Positions 1 to 5,064 of a DNA stretch of 5,064 nucleotides are shown here, piece after piece; the first letter of the stretch is position 1; the number at the start of each line of letters is the position of its first letter. This stretch comes from an uncultured Lachnospiraceae bacterium (GTDB taxonomy: Bacteria > Bacillota > Clostridia > Lachnospirales > Lachnospiraceae), in assembly GCA_947068385.1 (NCBI GenBank), contig CAMTBF010000296.1, positions 1 to 5,064 of the forward strand, given 5' to 3'. The notes below the pieces were generated by a model that saw only the letters and a program-made list of their open reading frames with translations, was not told the origin of the DNA and searched no databases. The position numbers and the translations under genes are program-made.

Positions 1-28
1 CTTTCCCTACACGACGCTCTTCCGATCT
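1..28. other. Illumina TruSeq adapter remnant (artefact)
   Basis: The first 28 bases, beginning CTTTCCCTACACGACGCTCT and ending TCCGATCT, match the 3' part of the Illumina TruSeq universal / read-1 primer. Read on the minus strand they begin AGATCGGAAGAGC, the usual adapter read-through signature. They are synthetic sequence left at the contig end, not part of the genome. The minus-strand gene that runs into them is therefore truncated by the assembly, and any residues translated from here should be ignored. Confidence 0.97.
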
Positions 29-295
29 GCAACTGAAAATGGAGCCAGTAGAACGACACATCCCATGCCCCTTCTATCCCATAGTGTTCTTCATCGGGAA
101 ACAGCAGAAAGCAATCGCCCTCCTGAAATTCCTTTTTCGTTCCGCCGATTTTCATGGAAAACCGGCCTCTCAACACCACCACAAGTTCATAGTCATCCAA
201 TGTCATCTTAGGGTGCGTCCATTTTCCATTGGACACAAATACCCCCCCGAGACATAAGTCACTTTAGCGTTTTCCTGTTTTACAATATAACGCAT
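29..295 (-). CDS. AraC-family regulator, N-terminal cupin part, truncated and frameshifted
   Basis: This is the start of an AraC/XylS-type transcription factor; only about the first 90 residues of the N-terminal ligand-binding cupin are present, and the C-terminal helix-turn-helix half lies beyond the contig end. The ATG at 295 has a GGGAG ribosome binding site 7 nt upstream. The first frame gives MRYIVKQENAKVTYVSGG and soon stops. The next frame continues as FVSNGKWTHPKMTLDDYELV, followed by a cupin-like stretch (VLRGRFSMKIGG, EGDCFLLFPDEEHYG) and FYWLHFQ, a motif typical of clostridial AraC cupins. The frame change falls in a run of seven G (242-248 on the plus strand as C); eight or five G would restore one frame. 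It may be an assembly error near a contig end, or a real or phase-variable mutation. The gene starts 26 nt after the copA stop in the same direction, so cotranscription is possible. Its ligand and targets are unknown. Confidence 0.72.
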
Positions 296-321
296 ACTCC
301 GGCTCCCATGGTTACTTCCCG

Positions 322-537
322 TTACTTTTCTGCAATCCCCTTTACTTCATATCCGGCCTCGGTCACCGCCGCGGTCAATGTCTCGTCCGAGACCTCTGCC
401 CCCAGCTCCACTGTGGCTGTCTTCTCCTCCAGGCTCATGGTGACGGCGCTCACGCCCTCCACAGCCTCCAGCGCCTTCTGTACCCTGCCTGTGCAGTGTC
501 CGCACATCATTCCCTCAATCGTCATTACCTTTGTCAT
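322..537 (-). other. Possible separately translated CopZ-like domain inside copA
   Basis: The last 71 codons of copA form a complete HMA/CopZ-like metallochaperone: [17 protein letters not shown] at the start, the CxxC pair 12 and 15 residues in, ending in [11 protein letters not shown]. The ATG at 537 is preceded by AGGAAGG (549-543), 5 nt upstream, which is as good a ribosome binding site as those of the genuine gene starts here. The same bases encode the linker residues ERKE, so the match may be chance in a purine-rich stretch. If used, it would give a soluble Cu(I) chaperone in addition to the pump. E. coli copA is known to yield a free chaperone by a different route, ribosomal frameshifting, so such dual output has precedent. 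The site is visible; its use is inference. Confidence 0.4.
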
Positions 538-3303
538 GGTTTCCTTCCTTTCTGCGCGGTCTGCTGCCGCGCCCATCGAATTCTTTTCCTCTGTCGTTGC
601 TGCCTCTGGCATCTCTCTTCTTTCGGCATCTGTCAGCTTTTCCTCTTTTTCATCTGCCTCCCGATTGGTCTCCGGCTGGTTGCGGCCCTCTATCCTCCGG
701 GCGGGGGCGAACCCGCTCTTGAAGCCCCGCAGCCGCAGCGCATTGCCCACCACGAAGATGCTGCTCAGGCTCATGGCGGCCGCGCCGAACATGGGATTCA
801 ATTTGATTCCAAATATAGGATACCACACTCCGGCCGCCAATGGAATCCCTATTGCGTTATAAAAGAACGCCCAGAACAGATTCTGCTTGATATTGCGGAT
901 GACGGCACGGCTTAGGCGCACTGCCGTCACCGCGTCCCGCAGGTCGCTCTTCATCAGGATGACGTCCGCGCTCTCCATGGCCACGTCCGTCCCCGCGCCG
1001 ATGGCCATGCCTACATCCGCCGCGGCCAGGGCGGGGGCGTCGTTGATGCCGTCCCCTATCATGGCGACTTTATGCCCTTCGGCTTTCAGCTGGCTGATTT
1101 TCTTCTCCTTGTCCTGTGGCAGGACTTCCGCCACCACCTCGGCGATGCCCAGCCGCCTGCGCACTGCCTCCGCAGTCCTTTTATTGTCCCCGGTGAGCAT
1201 CACCACCCGGATGCCCATCTGCCGGAACTTCCGGATGGCCACATCCGAGGTAGGCTTGATTTCATCCGCTACGCCGATGCAGCCTAGGAGCCTCCCTTCC
1301 TGGGCCACCAGAAGGGGCGTCATCCCCTCGTCCGCGATGCCCTGGATCCCCCGCAGAACCATAGGATCTATGGAGATGCCGTTCTCCTCCAGGTAGGCCT
1401 GGTTCCCCACCAGATACCGGGTTCCGGCCTTTGCCCCCGCGTCCTTCCGCGCCAGGAAGGCCTCCCGCTGCGCTTTCGCAGGCCTGTCGGCTTTTATGGC
1501 TTTCCGGGCTGTCTGCGATTCCCTCTCCCGGGAGTCCTCCTCAGACAGCAGGTTCACCGACGACGTAGGCCCGTCTTCCTCGGGCACGAACCGCCGGGGC
1601 TCTATATCCTGGGCCAATACGCCCTCCACGCCCCTGCCGAATACCGCCTTGAAGTCCTTAATCTGCGGCAGATCCAGCTTTAGGGAGGCGGCATGCTCCA
1701 CCACGGCCTCCGCCAATGGATGCTCGCTCTTCTTCTCCAGGGCCGCCGCGATCTGCACCATGGTGTCCACGGACATATCCTGCACGAATACGCCCACCTG
1801 CATGCATTTCAGCTTCCCCGCCGTAATCGTACCCGTCTTATCCATGACTACGGCATCGACTTCCCTTGCCTGCTGCAGGGCTTCGCCGGACTTGATCAAT
1901 ATGCCATGGCTGGCCCCCACGCCGGTCCCCACCATGATGGCCACCGGGGTCGCCAGCCCCAGAGCGCAGGGGCAGGATATCACCAGCACCGCGATGGCCG
2001 TGGAGATGGCGAACTCCGCCCCGGCCCCGGCGATCAGCCACGCCGCCAGCGTCACCAGCGCGATGCAGATCACCACCGGCACGAACACGCCCGCCACCTT
2101 GTCCGCCAGCTGGGCGATGGGGGCCTTGCTGGCGCTGGCCTCCTCCACCAGGCGGATGATCTGGGACAGGGTGGTGTCCTCGCCCACCCTGTCGGCCCGA
2201 CATTTCAGGAACCCGGCCTTGTTCACCGTGGCGGACACCACCTTGTCGCCCTCCCGCTTCTCCACGGGCACGCTCTCCCCAGTGATGGCCGCCTCGTCCA
2301 CGCTGGAATATCCCTCCAGCACCGTGCCGTCCACGGGCACCAGGCTCCCGGGCTTCACCAGGAAGACGTCGCCGCTTCGCAGCTCCTCCGTGGGGATCTC
2401 CACCTCCGTGCCGTCCTCGGCGAGCACGATGGCCGTCTTGGGCGACAGGTCCATGAGCTTGGTGATGGCCTCGCTGGTCTTGCCCTTGGAGCGGCTCTCC
2501 AGGTATTTCCCCACCGTGATCAGGGTCAATATCATGCCCGCGGACTCGAAGTACAGGTCATGGGAGTACTGCTCCACCACCGCCATGTCCCCATGGCCCA
2601 GGCCGAAGCTGATCCTGTACATGGCAAAGACGCCGTATACGATGGCCGCCGAGGCCCCCAGGGCGATCAGGCTGTCCATGTTCGGGCTCAGATGCCCCAG
2701 GGTCTTGAAGCCCACCGCAAAAAACTTCCGGTTCATGTACACGATGGGCAGAAGCAAGAGGAACTGGGTCATGGCGAATGTGAGCGCATTCTCGTTCCCG
2801 TGGAAATAGCGATGTACGAAGCCCGGTATGGGCAGGCCGAACCATGCATTGTACATATGGTACATGGCCACGTACATCAATGGCACCAGGAAGCCGACGG
2901 AGATGCCCAGGCGCCACTTCATGGCCCTGGCCTCCTCCTTGGCCTTTTTCTCCACGCTGTCCCGGCCTGCTGCCCGCGAATCCGTCGCCGCGCCGCAGGA
3001 GGCCCCCACCGCGCAGCTTTGTCCTTGGTCGCGCACCCCGCTGCCGCCGCTTTCCCCAGCGGCCCTGGCCCGCCCATGGGCTCCGCCGATGATCAGAGCC
3101 GCGCCGTACCCGGCCCGCTCCACCGCCGCCATAATCTCCTCTCCCGTGATCTCCTTTTGGTCATAGCTGACCTCCATGGTCTCCGTCAGCAGGTTCACCG
3201 AGGCCTTCTCCACCCCCGACAGCCTGTTCACCGCCTTCTCCACATGGGAGGAGCAGGCCGAACAGGTCATGCCCGAAATGTGGTATCTCTCCTTCATCAT
3301 CAT
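322..3303 (-). CDS. copA: Cu(I)-exporting P1B-type ATPase with N- and C-terminal HMA domains
   Basis: A 993-residue membrane pump predicted to export Cu(I) from the cytoplasm using ATP. Domains in order: HMA domain (about 6-70, GMTCSAC, Cys14/Cys17); a Gly/Ala-rich linker with two cysteines (72-128); membrane helices near 131-151, 175-190, 211-231 and 250-268; actuator domain with TGES (341-344); helices near 402-424 and 430-455, the latter with the CPC metal site (444-446); phosphorylation motif DKTGT with Asp488; nucleotide-binding SEHPL (526-530); TGDN (704-707); GDGINDAP (750-757); two last helices with YN (815-816) and MSLSS (844-848). YN and MxxSS are the Cu(I)-type signature. A charged linker (about 861-922) leads to a second HMA domain with GMMCGHC (Cys934/Cys937). 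Residues about 564-627 are an unusual charged insertion in the nucleotide-binding domain. The ATG at 3303 was chosen because AAAGGAG lies 4 nt upstream; ATGs at 3300 and 3297 are also possible. An in-frame ATG at 3363 overlaps the csoR stop as ATGA but has a weak ribosome binding site. The gene is 56 nt after csoR and probably shares its copper-controlled promoter. Confidence 0.96.
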   Translation of the reverse strand: MMMKERYHISGMTCSACSSHVEKAVNRLSGVEKASVNLLTETMEVSYDQKEITGEEIMAAVERAGYGAALIIGGAHGRARAAGESGGSGVRDQGQSCAVGASCGAATDSRAAGRDSVEKKAKEEARAMKWRLGISVGFLVPLMYVAMYHMYNAWFGLPIPGFVHRYFHGNENALTFAMTQFLLLLPIVYMNRKFFAVGFKTLGHLSPNMDSLIALGASAAIVYGVFAMYRISFGLGHGDMAVVEQYSHDLYFESAGMILTLITVGKYLESRSKGKTSEAITKLMDLSPKTAIVLAEDGTEVEIPTEELRSGDVFLVKPGSLVPVDGTVLEGYSSVDEAAITGESVPVEKREGDKVVSATVNKAGFLKCRADRVGEDTTLSQIIRLVEEASASKAPIAQLADKVAGVFVPVVICIALVTLAAWLIAGAGAEFAISTAIAVLVISCPCALGLATPVAIMVGTGVGASHGILIKSGEALQQAREVDAVVMDKTGTITAGKLKCMQVGVFVQDMSVDTMVQIAAALEKKSEHPLAEAVVEHAASLKLDLPQIKDFKAVFGRGVEGVLAQDIEPRRFVPEEDGPTSSVNLLSEEDSRERESQTARKAIKADRPAKAQREAFLARKDAGAKAGTRYLVGNQAYLEENGISIDPMVLRGIQGIADEGMTPLLVAQEGRLLGCIGVADEIKPTSDVAIRKFRQMGIRVVMLTGDNKRTAEAVRRRLGIAEVVAEVLPQDKEKKISQLKAEGHKVAMIGDGINDAPALAAADVGMAIGAGTDVAMESADVILMKSDLRDAVTAVRLSRAVIRNIKQNLFWAFFYNAIGIPLAAGVWYPIFGIKLNPMFGAAAMSLSSIFVVGNALRLRGFKSGFAPARRIEGRNQPETNREADEKEEKLTDAERREMPEAATTEEKNSMGAAADRAERKETMTKVMTIEGMMCGHCTGRVQKALEAVEGVSAVTMSLEEKTATVELGAEVSDETLTAAVTEAGYEVKGIAEK

Positions 3304-3359
3304 GTCGCTCCTTTCCACCCCCGCATCCTCGCCCCGATCCCCCTCATCGGCAGCAAGGC

Positions 3360-3710
3360 TCATTTCAGCTTCTTCACCAGCTCCACCGCCTCGTCCACCA
3401 CGGCCAGGTTCCCTTTCCGAATCTCCTCCACCACGCAGGTCTCCATATGCTCCTGCAGGATGAGATAGGCGAAGGACTGGAGGGCGCTCTCCACGGCAGC
3501 CACCTGCACCAGCACATCCCCGCAGTACCTGTTCTCGTCCAGCATCTTCCCGATGCCGTTCAGCTGCCCCGTCATTCGGCTCAACCGGTTCTTCAGCGCC
3601 TTCAGCTCCTTTTCCTCCCGGGGCGTGGCCTTCCTGTGGCAGCCGCAGACGGCTCCGCCATCCGCCGCATTGCCGCATTCCTGACTGTTCGTAGTATTTC
3701 CCTCTGCCAT
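3360..3710 (-). CDS. csoR: Copper-sensing transcriptional repressor CsoR
   Basis: A 116-residue CsoR/RcnR-family (DUF156) all-helical repressor. In this family apo-protein binds a GC-rich palindrome at the promoter, and Cu(I) binding releases it. The three Cu(I) ligands are present as Cys63, His88 and Cys92, with exactly the spacing of the M. tuberculosis protein (Cys36, His61, Cys65), and Tyr62 precedes the first cysteine as in that protein. The core runs from [20 protein letters not shown] to the C-terminus. An N-terminal tail of about 30 residues adds Cys12, Cys22, Cys24 and His25, of the kind seen in some Firmicutes homologues. The ATG at 3710 is fixed by AGGAGG (3724-3719) 8 nt upstream; the frame stays open further upstream but runs through the operator region. 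Two CsoR-type palindromes upstream imply autoregulation, and copA follows by 56 nt in the same direction. Confidence 0.95.
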   Translation of the reverse strand: MAEGNTTNSQECGNAADGGAVCGCHRKATPREEKELKALKNRLSRMTGQLNGIGKMLDENRYCGDVLVQVAAVESALQSFAYLILQEHMETCVVEEIRKGNLAVVDEAVELVKKLK

Positions 3711-3786
3711 CTTTCTATCCTCCTGACCCTGCCTGCCGCAGACGGCAATTTGTTCCGTTTCCTTCCCTCCGGCTTCCAGTACAAAA

Positions 3787-3803
3787 ATACCCCATAGGGG
3801 TAT
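3787..3803. promoter_or_regulatory. CsoR-type operator 2 (downstream of promoter)
   Basis: ATACCCCATAGGGGTAT is a perfect 7-bp inverted repeat around a 3-nt centre and matches the TACCCC/GGGGTA form of Firmicutes CsoR operators. Its centre is 38 bp from that of the copy within the promoter, and it lies about 10-26 nt into the predicted csoR transcript. A bound repressor there could block elongation or assist binding at the first site. On the minus strand the palindrome is followed by a short T run, so the RNA could also fold into a small terminator-like hairpin. Confidence 0.8.
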
Positions 3804-3819
3804 ATATCCTTCCATCTCC

Positions 3820-3848
3820 AGGATATGCCCCCATGGGGTATTTGTCAA
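3820..3848 (-). promoter_or_regulatory. Sigma-A promoter of csoR-copA
   Basis: On the minus strand a perfect -35 box TTGACA (3848-3843) is followed after exactly 17 nt by TATCCT (3825-3820), a 4-of-6 match to the -10 consensus. Transcription should begin near 3813, giving a leader of about 100 nt before csoR. A CsoR-type palindrome fills the spacer, which supports both the promoter call and copper control. Confidence 0.75.
3825..3841. promoter_or_regulatory. CsoR-type operator 1 (between -35 and -10)
   Basis: ATGCCCCCATGGGGTAT is an imperfect copy of the downstream palindrome: the GGGGTAT half is intact and the other half has G in place of A at its third base. It occupies almost all of the 17-nt spacer of the csoR promoter and just touches the -10 box. 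Repressor bound here would exclude RNA polymerase directly, as expected for a CsoR-controlled copper operon. Confidence 0.8.
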
Positions 3849-3895
3849 GAGCATTTTTGCATCAAATCGCTTCCGGGCCATCCTTCTCCGGGCCC

Positions 3896-4681
3896 TCAGT
3901 CGAAGACCCTGTACAGGAACCGCATCTCCGGCCCGGGCTTTTCCTGCCCGGGGGCTTCCCGCACCTGGAAGATCTCCTCTCCCAGCCTGACCCTTTCCCC
4001 GGCAGTCTCTTTCACGCTCCCGCCGTACCGGCAGCCCTCCACGCAGACGCTCACCTGGCAGGCTACGCCTTCCGCCTCCAGCCCTGCCCTGTCGAACTCC
4101 ACCAGCACCTTTCCCTTCCCCACGATCTCATTCTGCAGGATCCTGGGCCGGTAATACCTCCCCAGCAGCTCGTCGTCGCCGTTTCCGATCCGGATATACA
4201 GCTCCGTCCCGAACTCGGTGAGCAGCCGGAACGCGTTTCCCATGGGATACAGCCTGGTGATCTTCCCGCCCGCCGGCGCGTACACGCGGTCGCAGTCAGT
4301 CTCGATCACCACCGTGGGATGCTCCCCCTCCCCCTGTGCCGTCACGATGCCGGACACCGGGCTTCCCACGGACCAGTGCCGCCCCTCTTCCTGGCAATGC
4401 CCCTTCCCGCGCCCGCGGTGCCTCCTCTTCCACCCTGTCCCCTGCTCTCCTCCGGGATGCCCTTCATCCGTGTGGCGCCCCTCTTCCATGGAGCGCCCTC
4501 CTTCCATGGCATATCCATCTTCCACGGAATGCCCCTCTTCCATGGAATGCCCCTCTTCCATATCCTCCACCGCTTCCAGGACACCTGCCTGCCTGTACAT
4601 CGAGGCCCTTCCCAGCATAAAGCCTACCACCGCTGCCGTCATCATCCACATCACGCCCAACATCATCATCGTCGAACCCAT
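3896..4681 (-). CDS. Membrane-anchored protein with Met/His repeats and a degenerate EIIA-glucose-like domain
   Basis: A 261-residue protein without a known function. A Met-rich membrane helix (about 5-24, including MMMLGVMWMM) is followed by Arg25 and Arg30, suggesting that the rest is cytoplasmic. Residues 41-76 are six tandem hexapeptides of consensus MEEGHS, then comes a basic stretch (about 85-101). Residues about 106-218 resemble the PTS EIIA-glucose fold: SPVSGIVTA, YAPAGGKITRLYPMGNAFRL, GTELYIRIG and KVLVEFD. Both catalytic histidines of EIIA-Glc are replaced, His75 by Asn149 and the phospho-accepting His90 by Arg164, so it should not carry phosphate. Cys208, Cys213 and Cys217 cluster at the domain end. 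Its place 185 bp upstream of csoR and the Met/His repeats suggest copper binding, but this is inference. Automatic annotation would probably call it PTS glucose subunit IIA, which is misleading. Start: the ATG at 4681 directly abuts AGAAAGG, too close for good initiation; ATGs at 4669, 4666 or 4663, with a spacing of about 11 nt or more, are plausible alternatives. Confidence 0.82.
   Translation of the reverse strand: MGSTMMMLGVMWMMTAAVVGFMLGRASMYRQAGVLEAVEDMEEGHSMEEGHSVEDGYAMEGGRSMEEGRHTDEGHPGGEQGTGWKRRHRGRGKGHCQEEGRHWSVGSPVSGIVTAQGEGEHPTVVIETDCDRVYAPAGGKITRLYPMGNAFRLLTEFGTELYIRIGNGDDELLGRYYRPRILQNEIVGKGKVLVEFDRAGLEAEGVACQVSVCVEGCRYGGSVKETAGERVRLGEEIFQVREAPGQEKPGPEMRFLYRVFD
4454..4561 (-). 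repeat. Six tandem 18-bp units encoding Met/His hexapeptides
   Basis: Six consecutive 18-bp units lie within the EIIA-like gene. The first two (4561-4544 and 4543-4526) are identical at the DNA level, each encoding MEEGHS. The later ones have diverged to VEDGYA, MEGGRS, MEEGRH and TDEGHP. The array contributes four Met and four His among many Glu and Gly, a composition common in metal-binding tails. Two identical neighbouring units point to recent duplication, and the copy number may vary between strains. Confidence 0.9.
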
Positions 4682-4691
4682 CCTTTCTATA

Positions 4692-4721
4692 ACTATATCA
4701 ATGCCAAGTTTTCCCTGTCCG
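4692..4721 (-). promoter_or_regulatory. Weak candidate promoter for the EIIA-like gene
   Basis: On the minus strand CGGACA (4721-4716, 4 of 6 matches to the -35 box) and TATAGT (4697-4692, 5 of 6 to the -10 box) are separated by 18 nt. The start site would fall near 4684, which leaves only about 15 nt of leader if translation begins at 4669. No TACCCC/GGGGTA palindrome is near it, so direct CsoR control is not apparent. Confidence 0.25.
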
Positions 4722-4753
4722 AAAAAAATTTATGCGATATTTGAAAAAAGTGG

Positions 4754-4782
4754 TTGACAATTCCTTCAAAGCAAGCTATACT
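4754..4782 (+). promoter_or_regulatory. Strong sigma-A promoter of the cold shock gene
   Basis: A perfect TTGACA (4754-4759), a 17-nt spacer and TATACT (4777-4782, 5 of 6) form a near-consensus vegetative promoter. Transcription should begin near 4789, leaving a leader of roughly 130 nt before the cold shock ATG. Long structured leaders are typical of cold shock mRNAs. Confidence 0.88.
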
Positions 4783-4814
4783 CATATTCGTATTCTGAAT
4801 GAAAGTCATGGAAC

Positions 4815-4876
4815 TCACATATTTTTGTAAGTCGCTATTACTTTGATGACGATTTACAAAAATATGTGATTTTTTT
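4815..4876 (+). terminator. Attenuator-like hairpin with T tract in the cold shock leader
   Basis: The arms 4815-4834 and 4850-4869 pair over 20 bp with a single G-U wobble (4831 with 4853). The core CACATATTTTTGTAA and its complement TTACAAAAATATGTG are perfect, and the loop is 15 nt. Seven T residues (4870-4876) follow at once, the layout of a rho-independent terminator, although the stem is AT-rich. It lies about 26 nt after the predicted start of transcription and about 47 nt before the ATG, so it would act as an attenuator or as a temperature-sensitive leader structure. It could instead be a DNA palindrome bound by a protein. Confidence 0.65.
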
Positions 4877-4923
4877 GCCCGACGTTTAAGAATCACAAAT
4901 TTTCATTACAAGGAGGTACCAAA

Positions 4924-5064
4924 ATGAATAACGGTACAGTTAAATGGTTCAATGCACAGAAGGGTTACGGTTTCATCACCAACGATGCGACCGGCGAGGA
5001 AGTATTCGTACATTTCTCGGCTATCAATGCGGACGGCTTCAAGTCCCTGGAGGAAAACCAGAAG
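4924..5064 (+). CDS. csp: Cold shock protein, CspA family (3' end cut by the window)
   Basis: The first 47 codons of a protein that is usually about 65-70 residues long: a single cold shock domain, a small beta-barrel that binds single-stranded RNA and DNA and melts RNA structure. It begins [18 protein letters not shown]. The RNP1 motif KGYGFI (13-18) and the RNP2 motif VFVHF (27-31) are intact, with the aromatic residues needed for nucleic acid stacking. The ATG follows a perfect AGGAGGT ribosome binding site (4911-4917) by 6 nt. It is divergent from the copper locus and probably unrelated to it in function. The leader hairpin suggests control after transcription starts. Confidence 0.97.
   Translation, partial: MNNGTVKWFNAQKGYGFITNDATGEEVFVHFSAINADGFKSLEENQK

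Noticed and set aside
39..257. Plus-strand 72-codon open frame
   Set aside because: The minus strand carries recognisable AraC cupin sequence here; the plus frame has no family resemblance.
280..309. Nine-codon minus-strand leader ORF overlapping the AraC start, with GGGAAG 5 nt upstream
   Set aside because: Too short to judge, and the overlap may be chance; no hairpins or codon pattern suggest a leader-peptide mechanism.
1496..2809. Plus-strand open frame (437 codons) antisense to copA
   Set aside because: Low-complexity Ser/Thr/Ala/Pro composition without domains or a ribosome binding site; a shadow of copA.
1693..3468. Long plus-strand open frame (591 codons) antisense to copA
   Set aside because: It is a His/Gly/Arg-rich shadow produced by the high-GC third positions of copA, with no recognisable domain. 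The minus strand encodes a complete P-type ATPase with all its motifs.
3304..3678. Extension of the copA reading frame upstream through csoR
   Set aside because: The extra 125 residues are a Gly/Arg/Glu-rich out-of-frame reading of csoR. The HMA domain begins right after the ATG at 3303, which has its own ribosome binding site.
3711..3881. Longer CsoR start at 3881
   Set aside because: It would translate across both CsoR operators and the promoter; the ATG at 3710 with AGGAGG 8 nt upstream begins a protein of normal size.
3866..3895. GGGCC/GGCCC inverted repeat just after the EIIA-like gene, as a terminator
   Set aside because: The stem is only 5 bp with a loose loop and no T tract, so a terminator between this gene and csoR is not supported.
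3833..4744. Plus-strand open frame (303 codons) opposite the EIIA-like gene
   Set aside because: Pro/His/Leu-rich shadow; the repeats and EIIA-like fold make sense only on the minus strand.
4693..4896. Minus-strand 67-codon open frame in the region between the EIIA-like gene and csp
   Set aside because: It covers the csp promoter and leader hairpin, has no ribosome binding site or domain, and is in AT-rich regulatory DNA.

Overview
The window looks like the end of a draft contig from a Gram-positive anaerobe, most likely a clostridial (Lachnospiraceae-like) gut bacterium. This is inferred from AGGAGG-type ribosome binding sites, the AraC cupin with its WLHF motif, the style of the cold shock protein, and the pairing of a CsoR repressor with a copper ATPase that carries a C-terminal metal-binding domain. 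No rRNA or other marker is present to confirm the taxon. Bases 1-28 are not biological: they match the Illumina TruSeq read-1 adapter.

Most of the window (about 29-4681) is transcribed leftward and forms a copper-handling locus. In transcription order it holds: (i) a membrane-anchored protein (3896-4681) with a Met/His hexapeptide repeat and an EIIA-glucose-like domain that has lost both phosphotransfer histidines; (ii) csoR (3360-3710), a copper-sensing repressor; (iii) copA (322-3303), a 993-residue Cu(I) P1B-type ATPase with an N-terminal and a C-terminal heavy-metal-associated (HMA) domain; (iv) the start of an AraC-family regulator (29-295), frameshifted in a G tract and cut off by the adapter. 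The promoter before csoR has a 17-nt CsoR-type palindrome placed exactly between its -35 and -10 boxes, and a second palindrome lies just downstream. This fits a circuit in which copper releases CsoR and switches on csoR-copA. The EIIA-like gene has no such palindrome in front of it.

The last part (about 4682-5064) is read rightward. A strong sigma-A promoter drives a cold shock protein gene, cut by the window end, through a leader of about 130 nt. The leader contains a 20-bp AT-rich hairpin followed directly by seven T residues, an attenuator-like element.

The points most worth following up are the degenerate EIIA/Met-His repeat protein in a copper locus, a strong internal ribosome binding site that could release the C-terminal HMA domain of CopA as a free CopZ-like chaperone, and the hairpin in the cold shock leader.
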